Source: Saccharolobus shibatae B12
Lineage (GTDB): Archaea > Thermoproteota > Thermoprotei_A > Sulfolobales > Sulfolobaceae
Length of the DNA stretch: 64,000 bases
Direction: 5' to 3'
Assembly (NCBI RefSeq): GCF_019175345.1
Contig: NZ_CP077717.1
Coordinates: forward strand, 968,001 to 1,032,000
The notes beneath the pieces are model-generated. The model searched no databases, was not told the DNA's origin, and worked only from the letters and a program-made list of their open reading frames with translations. Position 1 is the first letter of the stretch. Each line of letters opens with the position of its first letter. This document shows, in pieces, positions 7,799 through 18,777 of the stretch. Both the position numbers and the translations under genes were made by a program.

Positions 7799-9300
7799 CA
7801 ATCACCAATTTCCGTTCCAAAGTCGGCAAAGCCTTTAGCTATTCTTTCATTTTCTTCTGCTCTCTTCCATTCCCCTATCATGTCGGGATCTGATCCAAGC
7901 AATTTTCCTTCAAACATATCTATCTTCACAACTGCAGGTAATTTTACTATTTTACCTATAATTATAGCCTCACCAACGTCCAAGGAGGACAGTTGTTCAG
8001 CTAAATCTTCGCTTAGATTATCACTTGACTCTAAGATGTATTTTTTATCAGTCGGTTCAATTATCTTTAAAATGATCTTGTTTGTCATTTGACTTAATAT
8101 ATTTTCATCTAGGCCTTTAGGCCTTTGACTTACTATTGTTAATCCAACTCCGAATTTTCTGCCCTCTCTTGCTATCCTGGACGCCCAGTACTTGGTTAAT
8201 GTATTCTCGTTTTTAGACAAGAAAACGTGAGCTTCTTCTATTACGGCTATTATTGGGAATTTAAGGCCACTATTTTTGCTTCTTTTAAAATCTTTCCTAG
8301 AATCAAGGATTCTTCTTAAATAATGTGAGACTACTGCATCCATTGAGTCTTCATCTAATTGTGTTAGGCTTACAACGTTTACCTTACCTCTCTTTACTTT
8401 CTCAATTATATCTGAAGATGTAAGATCAATGACGTTTGAATACCTATCCATGAATTCTTCAAACTTATTCAGTACCTCATCCTTTGCACTACTCTTTTTA
8501 TCACTATTTCCTTGAGTTTCCAATTCGTCTCTCATTAGTTCATAAAATTGGCTATTTAGAGTAGAAAATGGTATTTGTCCTTCTTTTAGCTTTTCTCTTA
8601 TCTCATTTGTTACCTTTATGAAAGCTCTTCTTAAAATTCTGTACTGTATAATTGCATTCTCTCTTATTTCTAGTAACGTAGAAAATTCCCTTGGGGTCAT
8701 ATAAAGAGGGTTAAGTTTAGGTTCAATACGATTTAGATTCTTTATATCGCTATCATAGTACTCTCCATGATAATCGAATATAAGAACAGATCCACCAAGT
8801 TCAGAAATTCTTTGAGAAAGAACTGCTACTGTATTTGACTTCCCAGAACCAGTAGCTGCTAAAATAGCTAAATGCCTTGCAAAGGAATTTATATTTAATT
8901 TAACCTCCACATTTTTACCTATTAAGCTTCCTATTCTAATTTGGCCATCTTGCGAATAAATACTTTTTAACTCCTCATCTTCAGCCTCTCTAGCTGGGGT
9001 TCCAGCGAACGGGGGTATATCGGGCATTAAAAAGTGATTATTCATATCACATAACATTTTTACTTTAGCCTTTGTATAAACGGGTATACTATTGTTGAAT
9101 TGTTTTAATCTTTGAACGATTTCTATATCATTCATATTATCATCTAGCATAGGGCTACCTCTAGTCACGTTTGTTATTAGTCCAAGGGCCTTAACGTTAT
9201 CATATTCTAGAACAACATAAGTGCCTAATCTAACTGGCCTTTCAGCTAGTATCAAAGCCTCTTGTGTTGTAGCTTGACCAATTACATAACCAATTATCAT
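7798..9300 (-). CDS. herA: HerA bipolar DNA translocase/helicase
   Basis: Hexameric FtsK/VirB4-like ATPase that forms a complex with NurA and pumps DNA into it. The 500 residues comprise an N-terminal HAS-barrel (about 1-85), Walker A ATGSGKSNT around 149-157, FDYHGEYY, Walker B PIIAVIEEAH, and the RASTRP-like arginine region SRIAREGRKFGVGLTIVSQRPKG. First gene of the four-gene resection operon; its TGA overlaps the mre11 start. The start is ATG 9300. The end of the protein (ENERIAKGFADFGTEIGD) is the small C-terminal brace. Confidence 0.96.
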   Translation of the reverse strand: MIIGYVIGQATTQEALILAERPVRLGTYVVLEYDNVKALGLITNVTRGSPMLDDNMNDIEIVQRLKQFNNSIPVYTKAKVKMLCDMNNHFLMPDIPPFAGTPAREAEDEELKSIYSQDGQIRIGSLIGKNVEVKLNINSFARHLAILAATGSGKSNTVAVLSQRISELGGSVLIFDYHGEYYDSDIKNLNRIEPKLNPLYMTPREFSTLLEIRENAIIQYRILRRAFIKVTNEIREKLKEGQIPFSTLNSQFYELMRDELETQGNSDKKSSAKDEVLNKFEEFMDRYSNVIDLTSSDIIEKVKRGKVNVVSLTQLDEDSMDAVVSHYLRRILDSRKDFKRSKNSGLKFPIIAVIEEAHVFLSKNENTLTKYWASRIAREGRKFGVGLTIVSQRPKGLDENILSQMTNKIILKIIEPTDKKYILESSDNLSEDLAEQLSSLDVGEAIIIGKIVKLPAVVKIDMFEGKLLGSDPDMIGEWKRAEENERIAKGFADFGTEIGD

Positions 9301-9392
9301 GTATAGATAAAATACTACTGGCTTCCTAAAATGGCTTACTCATTGTAGAAGAGTAATACCTAGAAATGGAAAAATTAAAAAGCAAAATAGCT

Positions 9393-9941
9393 TTACAAGG
9401 CTTTGGCGACAGATTTAATTGTTTCTGAGATTTTTGCTTCTTGTTCGGCGAATGCGCATAGCATTTTTTCAATGTCTTCATGTCCTTCTTGTTTTGCTGT
9501 CATTGCAACCTTATTATACTCACTTATATGTTGCATGTCCTCTTCCTTAGCCATTTCATTTAAGACTTTAGAAACCTTTGCTATCGTTTCTGCAATCTTA
9601 GCCTCTTGATCCGCAAAACTGCATAGCATTTTTTCAATGTCTTCATGTCCTTCTTGTTTTGCTGTCATTGCAACCTTATTATACTCACTTATATGTTGTT
9701 CTTGCTCTTCTTTAGCCATCTCCCCTACTATTCCTCTTAATTCTTGGTTCTTTAATAAGGTCTCGAAGATTGCCTTAGCGTGCCCTAATTCTACTAATGC
9801 CTTCTCTCTTAATGCCTTAGCTTCTTCTTTCTTTCCTAGTTGCTCTAATTTCTCAGCTACTAGCATTAATGACATAAAATCTTCTGCATTTGCTTTAAAT
9901 AACTCCTTTAGACCCATTTCGGTTTCTTTTCCGAGAGCCAT
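9393..9941 (-). CDS. Ferritin-like/rubrerythrin-like protein with tandem 55-residue duplication
   Basis: All-helical, acidic protein of 182 residues. ATG 9941 is chosen because GGTG lies six bases upstream; an in-frame GTG at 9950 would overlap that site. The N-terminal third has ELGH, an ExxH motif as in diiron carboxylate proteins. Residues 74-128 and 129-182 are near-identical repeats (EMAKEE..QHISEYNKVA...), each carrying the pattern E-x3/4-H-x2-E; 78 bases are identical between copies. The ExxH usually ending the fourth ferritin helix is not complete (DQEAKI), so iron chemistry is uncertain. Monocistronic, with a TTTATAAAC TATA element near 9975-9983. Confidence 0.6.
   Translation of the reverse strand: MALGKETEMGLKELFKANAEDFMSLMLVAEKLEQLGKKEEAKALREKALVELGHAKAIFETLLKNQELRGIVGEMAKEEQEQHISEYNKVAMTAKQEGHEDIEKMLCSFADQEAKIAETIAKVSKVLNEMAKEEDMQHISEYNKVAMTAKQEGHEDIEKMLCAFAEQEAKISETIKSVAKAL
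9456..9533 (-). repeat. Tandem duplication, copy 2 (78 bp identical core)
   Basis: These 78 bases are identical to 9621-9698, with an offset of 165 bases (55 codons), inside the ferritin-like gene. Identity at synonymous positions means the duplication is recent or maintained by gene conversion. Confidence 0.95.
9621..9698 (-). repeat. Tandem duplication, copy 1 (78 bp identical core)
   Basis: First copy in reading order of the 165-base duplicated unit. The flanking codons of the unit differ at several positions, so the identical core is conserved more tightly than the rest. Confidence 0.95.
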
Positions 9942-10080
9942 AACAAACACCTACATTAATATACTAATCCAAGGTTTATAAACTTTAATTATAGTCTAAC
10001 TTAATATTGTTATCATTCCATCACACATAATAATACTGTTCTAAGTTACTAGAAAGCTTACATAAAGAAGTACTAATTAA

Positions 10081-10089
10081 AATTATAAG
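10081..10089 (+). promoter_or_regulatory. TATA element of the C/D box sRNA
   Basis: AATTATAAG is centred about 26 bases before the predicted 5' end of the sRNA near 10112, which supports independent transcription of the RNA. Confidence 0.5.
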
Positions 10090-10111
10090 GACATTCCTCC
10101 TATTTAAGCTT

Positions 10112-10166
10112 AGCGTGATGAATAACTCCAATTCTGATCAATGATGTAGTAACTCGCGACTGAATT
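10112..10166 (+). ncRNA. C/D box sRNA (2'-O-methylation guide)
   Basis: Canonical dual-guide architecture: C box GTGATGA (10115-10121), 12-nt guide ATAACTCCAATT, D' box CTGA (10134-10137), 3-nt spacer, C' box ATGATGT (10141-10147), 12-nt guide, D box CTGA (10160-10163). Such RNAs assemble with L7Ae, Nop5 and fibrillarin and direct methylation of the target base pairing with the fifth nucleotide upstream of D or D'. Targets were not identified here. It lies in the gap before the NAD(P)HX repair gene, whose TATA box begins right after the D box. Confidence 0.88.
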
Positions 10167-10198
10167 GCATTTATACCCATTTTTTTATATTCAAGTAT

Positions 10199-11704
10199 AT
10201 GATTTCGGTAAAAGAAATGAGGGCTTTGGAAATAAATAGTTCTGCTTTAGGCGTGTCTACATTATTACTCATGGAGAATGCAGGTAGATCCGTTAAAGAC
10301 GAAATAGTAAAGAGATTTAACGTAAAGGATAAGGTAGCATATGTTTATGTAGGACATGGTGGAAAAGGTGGTGACGGGTTAGTTGCAGCGAGACATTTAG
10401 CCGATGAAGGTGCTAAGGTAACCGTAATTTTATTGGGAGAAAATAAACACGAGGATGCAATCCTTAATCTTAATGTCATAGAAGAGATGGACTATTCAAT
10501 AACGTTAGTTAAGATAAAGGATATGGATGAACTAAAGCCAATCTCTGCTGATATTTTAATCGATGCCATGTTAGGTACGGGATTCTCTGGAAAGCCAAGA
10601 GAACCGTTTAGAAGTGCGATAAAAGCGTTCAATAATAGTAAAGGGTTCAAGGTTTCTATAGATGTTCCCTCTGGGATAAATGCTGATACTGGTGAAGCAT
10701 ATGAAGACGATTATGTTAAACCGGATCTGGTTGTCACGTTTCACGATATCAAACCTGGCTTATTAAAGTATAATTTCAATACTGTGGTTACGAAAATAGG
10801 TATTCCAGTAGAAGCCAAAATATATGTTGGGCCAGGGGATTTGATAGTTAACGTGCGTAGTAGACCTTATTACTCTAAGAAGGGTGATAGTGGAAGAGTA
10901 CTAGTAATTGGAGGAAGTTACACTTTTAGTGGTGCACCAACTCTAGCCGCTATGGGTGCTTTGAGAGCTGGAGCTGACCTAGTTTATGTAGCATCACCAG
11001 AGGATACGGCTAGAATTATAGCGGGATACTCTCCAGACTTAATTACAATAAAATTAAGGGGAAAGAACATTTCTCCAGACAATTTTGAAGAATTGAAATC
11101 GTGGATAGATAGAGCAGATGTGGTGGTTATAGGTCCGGGAATGGGTCTAGCTGAGGAGACTATTGAGGCTTCTAAACTAATTGTGAATTATCTTAAAGAG
11201 AAGAATAAGCTAGCTGTTATTGATGCTGATGCACTTAAGGCAATAAGTGGGTTCGATTTGTATGAAAATGCTGTAATAACACCCCATGCAGGTGAATTCA
11301 AGATATTCTTTGGAGAAGAACCGAATAAGAACATAAGAGATAGAATAAGCCAAGTAATTAGTTATGCTAAGAAATGTAAATGTACAGTTCTACTTAAGGG
11401 GTATGTTGATATAATAAGTGATGGTAAAAGGTTTAAATTAAATAAAACTGGTAACCCAGGCATGACTGTGGGTGGGAGTGGGGATACGTTGACTGGTATA
11501 ACAGCAACATTAATGGCTCAAAAAATCGAACCATTTATAGCCGCATATTTAGGGGTTTTCATAAATAGCCTAGCTGGAACTTTAGCATATAATAGGCTCG
11601 GAGCTCATTTGACACCTACTGACATAATAAATGAAATTCCAAATGTGATAAATAATCCCTTGGATTCTTTCAAAAGAAAATTGTATAAAAGAGTTTTAAG
11701 TTGA
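10199..11704 (+). CDS. nnr: Bifunctional NAD(P)HX epimerase/dehydratase
   Basis: Repairs hydrated NADH/NADPH, which forms quickly at high temperature. The N-terminal YjeF_N epimerase domain (about 1-215) has GHGGKGGDGLVAARHL and DAMLGTGFSG; the C-terminal ribokinase-like dehydratase (about 220-495) has RVLVIGGSYTFSGAP, TPHAGEF and the NPGMTVGGSGDTLTG anion-hole motif. The 501-residue length fits the archaeal fused enzyme. ATG 10199 is leaderless or nearly so; GCATTTATA at 10167-10175 is the likely TATA box, directly after the sRNA. The 3' end overlaps the convergent peroxiredoxin gene by nine bases. Confidence 0.93.
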   Translation: MISVKEMRALEINSSALGVSTLLLMENAGRSVKDEIVKRFNVKDKVAYVYVGHGGKGGDGLVAARHLADEGAKVTVILLGENKHEDAILNLNVIEEMDYSITLVKIKDMDELKPISADILIDAMLGTGFSGKPREPFRSAIKAFNNSKGFKVSIDVPSGINADTGEAYEDDYVKPDLVVTFHDIKPGLLKYNFNTVVTKIGIPVEAKIYVGPGDLIVNVRSRPYYSKKGDSGRVLVIGGSYTFSGAPTLAAMGALRAGADLVYVASPEDTARIIAGYSPDLITIKLRGKNISPDNFEELKSWIDRADVVVIGPGMGLAEETIEASKLIVNYLKEKNKLAVIDADALKAISGFDLYENAVITPHAGEFKIFFGEEPNKNIRDRISQVISYAKKCKCTVLLKGYVDIISDGKRFKLNKTGNPGMTVGGSGDTLTGITATLMAQKIEPFIAAYLGVFINSLAGTLAYNRLGAHLTPTDIINEIPNVINNPLDSFKRKLYKRVLS

Positions 11705-12145
11705 ATTTTGTTTCTTTATTATCTCTAATGATTTGTCAGCGTGTTCCTCTGCCTTCTTCAGATTTTTCAAGATATCTACTATTTTGCCATTTTCGTCTAT
11801 TATGAAAGTCACTCTTTGGGCACTAGTCCCCCTTTCGTTTAATACACTATAAAGTTTCGATATTGTTTTCTGGTCATCGGCAACTATTGGGAATTTAGCT
11901 CCATATTTCTCTGCGAATTTTTTCTGGGTATCAATTTTATCTACACTAACACCTATTACCTCAGCATTCAATTTTTTGAATTCGTCATAGAGCTCAGTAA
12001 ATCTTTGTAGTTCCCTTGTACAACCACTGGTAAAGGATTTTGGGTAGAAGTATAATATTACTTTTTTCCCTCTAAAATCTGATAACTTAATTTTTCCGAG
12101 AGTGGATTCAGCCTCGAAATCTGGTGCTTCTTCTCCTACGTTCAT
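11696..12145 (-). CDS. bcp: Peroxiredoxin, Bcp/PrxQ type
   Basis: Thiol peroxidase that reduces H2O2 and alkyl hydroperoxides. The 149 residues have the thioredoxin-like fold with the peroxidatic Cys42 in SFTSGCTREL and the conserved upstream YFYPKSF; no second Cys is present, so resolution must come from another thiol (1-Cys type behaviour), for example a protein disulfide oxidoreductase. Later VTFIIDENGKI is typical for the family. Start ATG 12145. It is convergent with and slightly overlaps the NAD(P)HX repair gene, and is divergent from PEP carboxylase. Confidence 0.92.
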   Translation of the reverse strand: MNVGEEAPDFEAESTLGKIKLSDFRGKKVILYFYPKSFTSGCTRELQRFTELYDEFKKLNAEVIGVSVDKIDTQKKFAEKYGAKFPIVADDQKTISKLYSVLNERGTSAQRVTFIIDENGKIVDILKNLKKAEEHADKSLEIIKKQNST

Positions 12146-12225
12146 ACTAATTTAACTCTAGCGTAATTCGGATATAAGAATTTAGACAAAATATTTTTAC
12201 TTCTTACTCATAGTCAGTTAGTAAA

Positions 12226-13761
12226 ATGAGAATCATACCGCGCACTATGTCAACACAACATCCCGATAATGCGAAAGTACCAGAGTGGGCAAAAAGCGAA
12301 GTTATCGAAGGAGAAGATGAAGTTAAAGAAGCCTTCCTAGCTTATAGTATGTATGGAGTTCATGAGGTAATGTGGGATGCTGAGGGAAAAGATGTAGATA
12401 CTCATGTGGTAAGAAAGCTATTGTCAAATTATTCAGATTACTTTAGAGAACATATTTTAGGTAAAGATCTGTTTCTAACTTATAGGTTACCTAACCCAAA
12501 GGTGGAAGGTGCTGATAGAAAAGTATTTGCCGAAACCATGGAGAGTATTCCAATAACTTATGATTTGGCAGAGAAATTTTACGGTAATGGGATTACGGTG
12601 CCAGTTTTTGAAGTAATTTTACCAATGACAACTAGTAATTTAGAGATAATAAGTGTGGCTAGGTATTACGAAAAAGCAGTTGCAAATGAAGATGAACTAG
12701 AACTTTACGATGGTGTAAAAGTAAAGGATTTAGTTGGAGAAATATATCCTAAAGTAATAGAAGTTATACCACTAGTCGAAGATAGGGACTCTCTTCAAAA
12801 TATTGACAATATAGTGGAGGGGTATTATAAGGTAATTAAACCTAAGTATATGAGAGTCTTTTTAGCCAGGTCGGATCCAGCAATGAATTATGGAATGATA
12901 ACAGCAGTTCTATCAGTAAAGATTGCCTTAAGCGAATTATACAAACTTTCAGAATCGTTAAACTTTGAAATATATCCAATAATTGGTGTTGGTTCGCTTC
13001 CATTTAGAGGTCATTTATCTCCTGAAAACTATGAAAAAACATTGGAAGAGTATAAGGGAGTTTATACATATACGATTCAATCAGCGTTTAAGTATGACTA
13101 TGAGTATGACAAAGTAAAAAATGCTATTTCTTCAATAAATAACTCAAGGATTAGCCCAGCTAAAATATTGGAAAAATACGAGGAGGATGTTCTAAGAAAG
13201 ATAACGATCTTATATACTGAACGTTACCAGCCAATTATAGAAAGTCTTGCAAACGCTATAAATGACGTCTCCGTGCTACTTCCTAGAAGAAGAGCCAGAA
13301 AACTTCATATTGGCCTTTTTGGATATTCTAGAAGCGCAGGCAAGGTTAGCTTACCTAGGGCAATTTCTTTCGTGGGTTCACTATATTCAATAGGAATACC
13401 ACCAGAACTAATAGGAATTTCGTCTTTAAGCAATTTAGATGAGAAAGAATGGGATATATTCAAACAGAATTACGTTAATTTTAAACATGATCTACAAACT
13501 GCTGCTAGATTCTTTAATTGGGAGTCGTTCGAATTAATTAAGGATATATGGAAAATTAGTGAGGATACTATAGCAAAGATCAAGGAAGATATCGATTACG
13601 CTGAGAGCGTGATAGGCATAAAATTAGGCGGCATAGATTACGATAGTAGAAAACACATCCTAATGTCTTCGCTATTTTTACTATCATTTAAAGAGAAAAT
13701 CCTTCAAGAATCTAAGAAGTATTTATATGAGATGGCATTAATTAGAAAATCCTTGGGATGA
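12226..13761 (+). CDS. ppcA: Phosphoenolpyruvate carboxylase, archaeal type
   Basis: Carboxylates PEP to oxaloacetate, the anaplerotic step feeding the C4 pool used by this group's carbon metabolism. At 511 residues it is the short archaeal PEPC, not the 900-residue bacterial form. Visible family blocks are [12 protein letters not shown] at the N-terminus, the [17 protein letters not shown] segment, [15 protein letters not shown] and [21 protein letters not shown] 12226 starts the conserved N-terminal block. The stop overlaps the next gene by four bases, indicating an operon. Confidence 0.95.
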   Translation: MRIIPRTMSTQHPDNAKVPEWAKSEVIEGEDEVKEAFLAYSMYGVHEVMWDAEGKDVDTHVVRKLLSNYSDYFREHILGKDLFLTYRLPNPKVEGADRKVFAETMESIPITYDLAEKFYGNGITVPVFEVILPMTTSNLEIISVARYYEKAVANEDELELYDGVKVKDLVGEIYPKVIEVIPLVEDRDSLQNIDNIVEGYYKVIKPKYMRVFLARSDPAMNYGMITAVLSVKIALSELYKLSESLNFEIYPIIGVGSLPFRGHLSPENYEKTLEEYKGVYTYTIQSAFKYDYEYDKVKNAISSINNSRISPAKILEKYEEDVLRKITILYTERYQPIIESLANAINDVSVLLPRRRARKLHIGLFGYSRSAGKVSLPRAISFVGSLYSIGIPPELIGISSLSNLDEKEWDIFKQNYVNFKHDLQTAARFFNWESFELIKDIWKISEDTIAKIKEDIDYAESVIGIKLGGIDYDSRKHILMSSLFLLSFKEKILQESKKYLYEMALIRKSLG

Positions 13762-14567
13762 GAATACTAGTAAACGGTCTACTACCACTGGATTCGGGTA
13801 AGACAACATTTTCGTTATCCATAATTCGACTATTTAATCAAGTAGGAATCAGATTGTTTCCATTCAAGCCAATTGCTGGGCATAATGCTTGGTATAGCTT
13901 TAACACTCTCATAAGGAGTGAAGAGTTAGGAATATTGGTTGGGAATGATGCTTTAAAGTATTATGATGAAACAAAATATGATATTAGGAGAATTAATCCA
14001 TTTGCTGTTCTTTTCGTTCCTATAGATTTGGAAAAGGTAAGCTACAACGTATCTCTATATAATATGATAATGGAGTATGGATTTCCATATTTAATAAGGT
14101 TAAGCGACTGCATTAATGGTATAGATCAGTATTTTGTAAACAGTAGTGCAGATATATATGTGCCGAAATCAATGCTGAAATTTACTAGAAACCTAGCCCT
14201 AAAATTTAATGCAAAATCATATGATAAAATGAGAGAGATAATAGACGCTTCTCCACAACTAGTAGACAATTGTACTATAGATGTATTTAGAAACTATGAA
14301 AACGTGATAATAGAGTCCTATAATGACTCGGCTTCTCCTACTTATAATTCGGCTGACGTAGATTACGTGTTTACAGTGTCCCCAACAAAAGCGTTTCTCA
14401 TAAAAGGTGAGGAATTTAAGAAGGCCTTATCGTTATTTTCAATCCCGCCATGGAATGTTAGAGTCTCCACTCTTATAAAGTATCTAAAAATAGGGAAAAG
14501 TTTTGAAATAGATGTAGGAGAAAGAGTAGCTAAAGACGAGATTCTAGATATATTACTCAAGTCTTAG
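13758..14567 (+). CDS. Predicted P-loop ATPase of unknown role
   Basis: The 269-residue product begins with [20 protein letters not shown], a Walker A variant of the SIMIBI type (DSGKTT), followed by [12 protein letters not shown], reminiscent of dethiobiotin-synthetase-like and MinD-like folds that bind a second substrate at the strand end. I cannot name a substrate. It is translationally coupled to PEP carboxylase by a four-base overlap, so a link to carboxylation or C4 metabolism is an inference. The 3' end overlaps the DUF1641 gene by 11 bases on the other strand. Confidence 0.6.
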   Translation: MRILVNGLLPLDSGKTTFSLSIIRLFNQVGIRLFPFKPIAGHNAWYSFNTLIRSEELGILVGNDALKYYDETKYDIRRINPFAVLFVPIDLEKVSYNVSLYNMIMEYGFPYLIRLSDCINGIDQYFVNSSADIYVPKSMLKFTRNLALKFNAKSYDKMREIIDASPQLVDNCTIDVFRNYENVIIESYNDSASPTYNSADVDYVFTVSPTKAFLIKGEEFKKALSLFSIPPWNVRVSTLIKYLKIGKSFEIDVGERVAKDEILDILLKS

Positions 14568-15225
14568 AGTTTTTCTCTGCCTCAAAGGCTAATCCCTTGT
14601 CGGGTACGTACAATTTTCCAATGTGTTTTAGTACAGATGCAGCTACTCCCAGTCCTCTTTGAATATCCGGATCCTTTAATAACTTGTAAATTTCCCAAAT
14701 ACTGGTTATGGGTTTTACATTTTCGGTTTTTAAGGCTTCTCCAGTTGCAGAAACCAATAAAGTATAATATTTGAAGTTAGTTAGATCTATTCTTGACAGA
14801 TCATTAGTAATCTCATCCCAATGGTTGATTAGGCTTAATGTGAAATCGTTTATTAGAGCATTTATTATCTTTCCTAAGCTTTCTTCATCTTCTAATAGTC
14901 CAATTATGGGGTCTAAAATTCCTTTGCTCCTAACTTTATCTATAAGATTTATTAAGAACTGTATATTGTATATATTGTCATCATTAATAAATAACTTAGT
15001 GGTCTTTATGACTTTATCCCAATTCGCTAATAATTCTAAAACGTCATCGCTAGTAAGTGATCCTATTATCTTTCCTATTGTGTTTTCATCTTCTAATATT
15101 CCTTTAATTACGTCAAGTATGCCAAGTCTATCAGTAGTGTTTATTATGTCTAGGATTTTGTTAAGACTGTTAAGTTTTTCATCTTTCAGTAAATTGTCTA
15201 AAGCATACAATTCTCCATTAGTCAC
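14557..15225 (-). CDS. DUF1641 protein, partner of sulfide:quinone oxidoreductase
   Basis: The 222-residue, helical and Leu/Ile/Asp-rich protein contains two related blocks of the form LLEDEESLGKIINAL.. and ILEDENTIGKIIGSL.., which suggests internal repeats. DUF1641 genes commonly sit next to SQR or NADH-dehydrogenase-like flavoproteins in acidophiles, and here the start is only six bases after the sqr stop, so one operon. No catalytic motif is seen; a scaffold or membrane-docking role for SQR is an inference. Confidence 0.75.
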   Translation of the reverse strand: MTNGELYALDNLLKDEKLNSLNKILDIINTTDRLGILDVIKGILEDENTIGKIIGSLTSDDVLELLANWDKVIKTTKLFINDDNIYNIQFLINLIDKVRSKGILDPIIGLLEDEESLGKIINALINDFTLSLINHWDEITNDLSRIDLTNFKYYTLLVSATGEALKTENVKPITSIWEIYKLLKDPDIQRGLGVAASVLKHIGKLYVPDKGLAFEAEKNSKT

Positions 15226-15231
15226 ATTAAT

Positions 15232-16485
<1,254 letters not shown>

Positions 16486-16490
16486 TTAAA

Positions 16491-16500
16491 GTTTATAAAG
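16491..16500 (-). promoter_or_regulatory. TATA element of the sqr-DUF1641 operon
   Basis: CTTTATAAAC on the minus strand lies about 34 bases before the ATG at 16461, predicting a leader of around 8 nt. Confidence 0.5.
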
Positions 16501-16609
16501 GTTTGTTTCTATAAACTTTATTGTCTCCCTTTTTCTAAAGTTATCATTAAGTATTTCATTCTGTTAAAAATGTAAAAAAGCTTATAACTTTTTGAACCAG
16601 TAATTATTC

Positions 16610-17203
16610 ATGCAACAGTTAATAGATAAGTTCTTAGAGGTAAAAGGACGTAAAATACATTACATTGAGAGTGGAGACGGTTCTCCAGTTCTTTTATTTC
16701 ACGGTGCGAGGTTCAACGCAAGAACGTGGGTAGAGACTAATACAGTTGACTCAATTTCGAGTATAGGGTACAAGGCAATTTCGGTGGACTTTCCGGGATT
16801 TGGATCTTCTGAAAAGATTGAAGGCATTAGTCTCTCAGAGTTCATAAATCTCTTCATGAATTCTCTAGGTATCAATAAGGCAATATTGCTGGGTGCCTCG
16901 ATGGGTGGGAAGGCAGTATTAGAATTTAGTCTTAAATATACTGAATCTGTTTCTGGGCTAGTACTAGTAGGTGCTGTGGGTGTAGAGGGGTTTGAGGTCC
17001 AATTATCAAAACTAAATAAGATTCCCTTACTATTAATTTGGGGTTCTCGTGATACTATTTCTCCTAAAAGAAATTATGAGTTAATATTAGATAAAGTCAA
17101 AAATGTGAAACTAGAAATTGTAGGTAAAAATCACGCTTGTTATTTAGATGATCCAAACACGTTTAATGAAAAAATTGTTAATTTTCTCAAGGGGATGAAA
17201 TGA
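16610..17203 (+). CDS. Alpha/beta hydrolase
   Basis: Compact 197-residue hydrolase. HGARFNARTW is the oxyanion region, GASMGGKA the nucleophile elbow with Ser around residue 97, LLIWGSRDTISP the acid strand, and GKNHACYLDDP the catalytic His. There is no sizeable cap domain, so a small ester or thioester is a plausible substrate, but none can be named. A TATA element (CTTATAAC near 16580) lies about 26 bases before the ATG. The stop overlaps the DUF2250 gene by four bases. Confidence 0.8.
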   Translation: MQQLIDKFLEVKGRKIHYIESGDGSPVLLFHGARFNARTWVETNTVDSISSIGYKAISVDFPGFGSSEKIEGISLSEFINLFMNSLGINKAILLGASMGGKAVLEFSLKYTESVSGLVLVGAVGVEGFEVQLSKLNKIPLLLIWGSRDTISPKRNYELILDKVKNVKLEIVGKNHACYLDDPNTFNEKIVNFLKGMK

Positions 17204-17841
17204 GTGATAAAGAGGAATTAAGCGCTAAACTTAGGATAATATTGAGAGATATAAGATATCTTACTATTCTAAAACACTTGAAAATTGCTAATGTAGACTA
17301 TGGTAAGTCGATAATGCTAAACACCAAGATTCCATTGGCTGAGATAGTTGAGATATTGGATGACCTTGAAAAATTAGGTTTAATAGAGAGAGTTCACGGT
17401 GCAACCCTAAAGAATACTGAAGCCAAATTTAAGCTTAGTTCTGAGGTACACAAGCATCATACGTATTATAAACTCACCAGAGAAGGAGATCATCTATTAA
17501 GGCATTTAGAAGATAGAATGTTAATCGATGCCTATATGGATATCGTCAAGAATGATAATCTAGCGTTAAATATTCTTAGACTAGCAGATGAACTTAACGC
17601 AGATCATGCCCTAACGTATGCAAAATTGACTCATAAGAGGCTAGAAGAGATTACACCAAAGATTGAGGAGTTAGCTAAGATGGGATTATTAGAAGAAAAG
17701 AATTCGAAAATAATTAAATTTGCCGATAGAAAAGCCAAGCCGAAAAAGGAAACAAGGACTCACCATAAATATTACGGTCTGTCAAGGATTGGAGAATTGG
17801 TAGTTAGGGAGATGAAAAGAAGGGGGATTTTACCTAAGTAA
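17200..17841 (+). CDS. DUF2250 protein, tandem winged-helix
   Basis: The 213 residues fall into two similar halves, each with a predicted winged helix and a HKHHTYYKLTREGDHLL / THHKYYGLSRIGELVV motif at its end. This is the DUF2250 pattern of crenarchaeal proteins, probably a DNA-binding regulator. It is translationally coupled to the hydrolase gene, which may be part of its regulon. The 3' end overlaps the meaB-like gene on the other strand by 12 bases. Confidence 0.7.
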   Translation: MSDKEELSAKLRIILRDIRYLTILKHLKIANVDYGKSIMLNTKIPLAEIVEILDDLEKLGLIERVHGATLKNTEAKFKLSSEVHKHHTYYKLTREGDHLLRHLEDRMLIDAYMDIVKNDNLALNILRLADELNADHALTYAKLTHKRLEEITPKIEELAKMGLLEEKNSKIIKFADRKAKPKKETRTHHKYYGLSRIGELVVREMKRRGILPK

Positions 17842-18777
17842 TTCTTTTACATTATGTATGACTTTTGGGATAGCTTCTGTAATATCTTCATTTATAATTG
17901 TGTTGTAGTTCTTTTTAACTATTTCACTTATTATTTCATCTATTTTTCTTCTCGCTATTAACTCAACTATTTTAGCTCTTCTGTCTATTATTCTCTTTTT
18001 AAATAACTCTTTTTGTTTCAAATAATTAAGATGATCCTCTATTTTGTTCACTAATTCACTAATTCCCTCATTTTTTATTGCTACAGCCTTAACGATAAGT
18101 GGTTTCCATCCATCTCTGTAGGAAATCTCGGAGCTATCTATGGCGAATTTTAGTGTATTAAATGCCAATTCAGCATCTGGTCTATCAGCCTTATTTAAAA
18201 CGTATATATCACCAATTTCCATTATTCCAGCCTTTAACGCTTGTATATCATCTCCCGCACCAGGTATTGTTACTACTAGAATTGTGTGGACACTCTGCTC
18301 TACTTCCGTATCTGTTTGTCCAGCTCCAACGGTCTCTATTATTATTTTATCATATCCTAATCCATCTAGAGCTTCAGTAAGCATTAGTGCCTCTGCTGAA
18401 ATCCCACCAAGATATCCTCTAGATCCTATACTTCTTACGAAAACGTTCTTGAGCATTGTCTTATCTTGAAACCTTAACCTATTTCCCATAAAGGAACCCA
18501 TAGTGTATGGGCTAGATGGATCTATTACTATCACTCCGACTCGATGTCCTCTAGATACGTACTCCTGGATCAGTCCTCCTATTAGGGTGCTCTTCCCTGC
18601 CCCAGGGATTCCAGTTATGCCAATCACATGTGCATTCCCTGATCTCTTCGAGAGAGCTCCTAATGCGCTTATTCCTTCATCGGTCATATACTCAATCTTT
18701 GTTAATAATCTGGCTATTGCTAACTCATTTCCATTTAAGGCTTCTTCTATTAATTTTGGTAAATTGTTATTCAACAT
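17830..18777 (-). CDS. meaB: MeaB/ArgK-type GTPase, methylmalonyl-CoA mutase chaperone
   Basis: G3E-family GTPase that loads and protects the adenosylcobalamin cofactor of methylmalonyl-CoA mutase. Walker A is GIPGAGKS at 56-63, followed by [38 protein letters not shown] and [11 protein letters not shown] (NKxD). The 315-residue length is normal. It follows the B12-binding subunit gene with an 11-base overlap, which fits the family's function. The C-terminal dimerisation helices are present. Confidence 0.92.
   Translation of the reverse strand: MLNNNLPKLIEEALNGNELAIARLLTKIEYMTDEGISALGALSKRSGNAHVIGITGIPGAGKSTLIGGLIQEYVSRGHRVGVIVIDPSSPYTMGSFMGNRLRFQDKTMLKNVFVRSIGSRGYLGGISAEALMLTEALDGLGYDKIIIETVGAGQTDTEVEQSVHTILVVTIPGAGDDIQALKAGIMEIGDIYVLNKADRPDAELAFNTLKFAIDSSEISYRDGWKPLIVKAVAIKNEGISELVNKIEDHLNYLKQKELFKKRIIDRRAKIVELIARRKIDEIISEIVKKNYNTIINEDITEAIPKVIHNVKELLR

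Noticed and set aside
9393-9941. Possible CRISPR-like repeat array
   Set aside because: Only two copies, in frame, 165-base period, no spacers of uniform size; it is a coding duplication.
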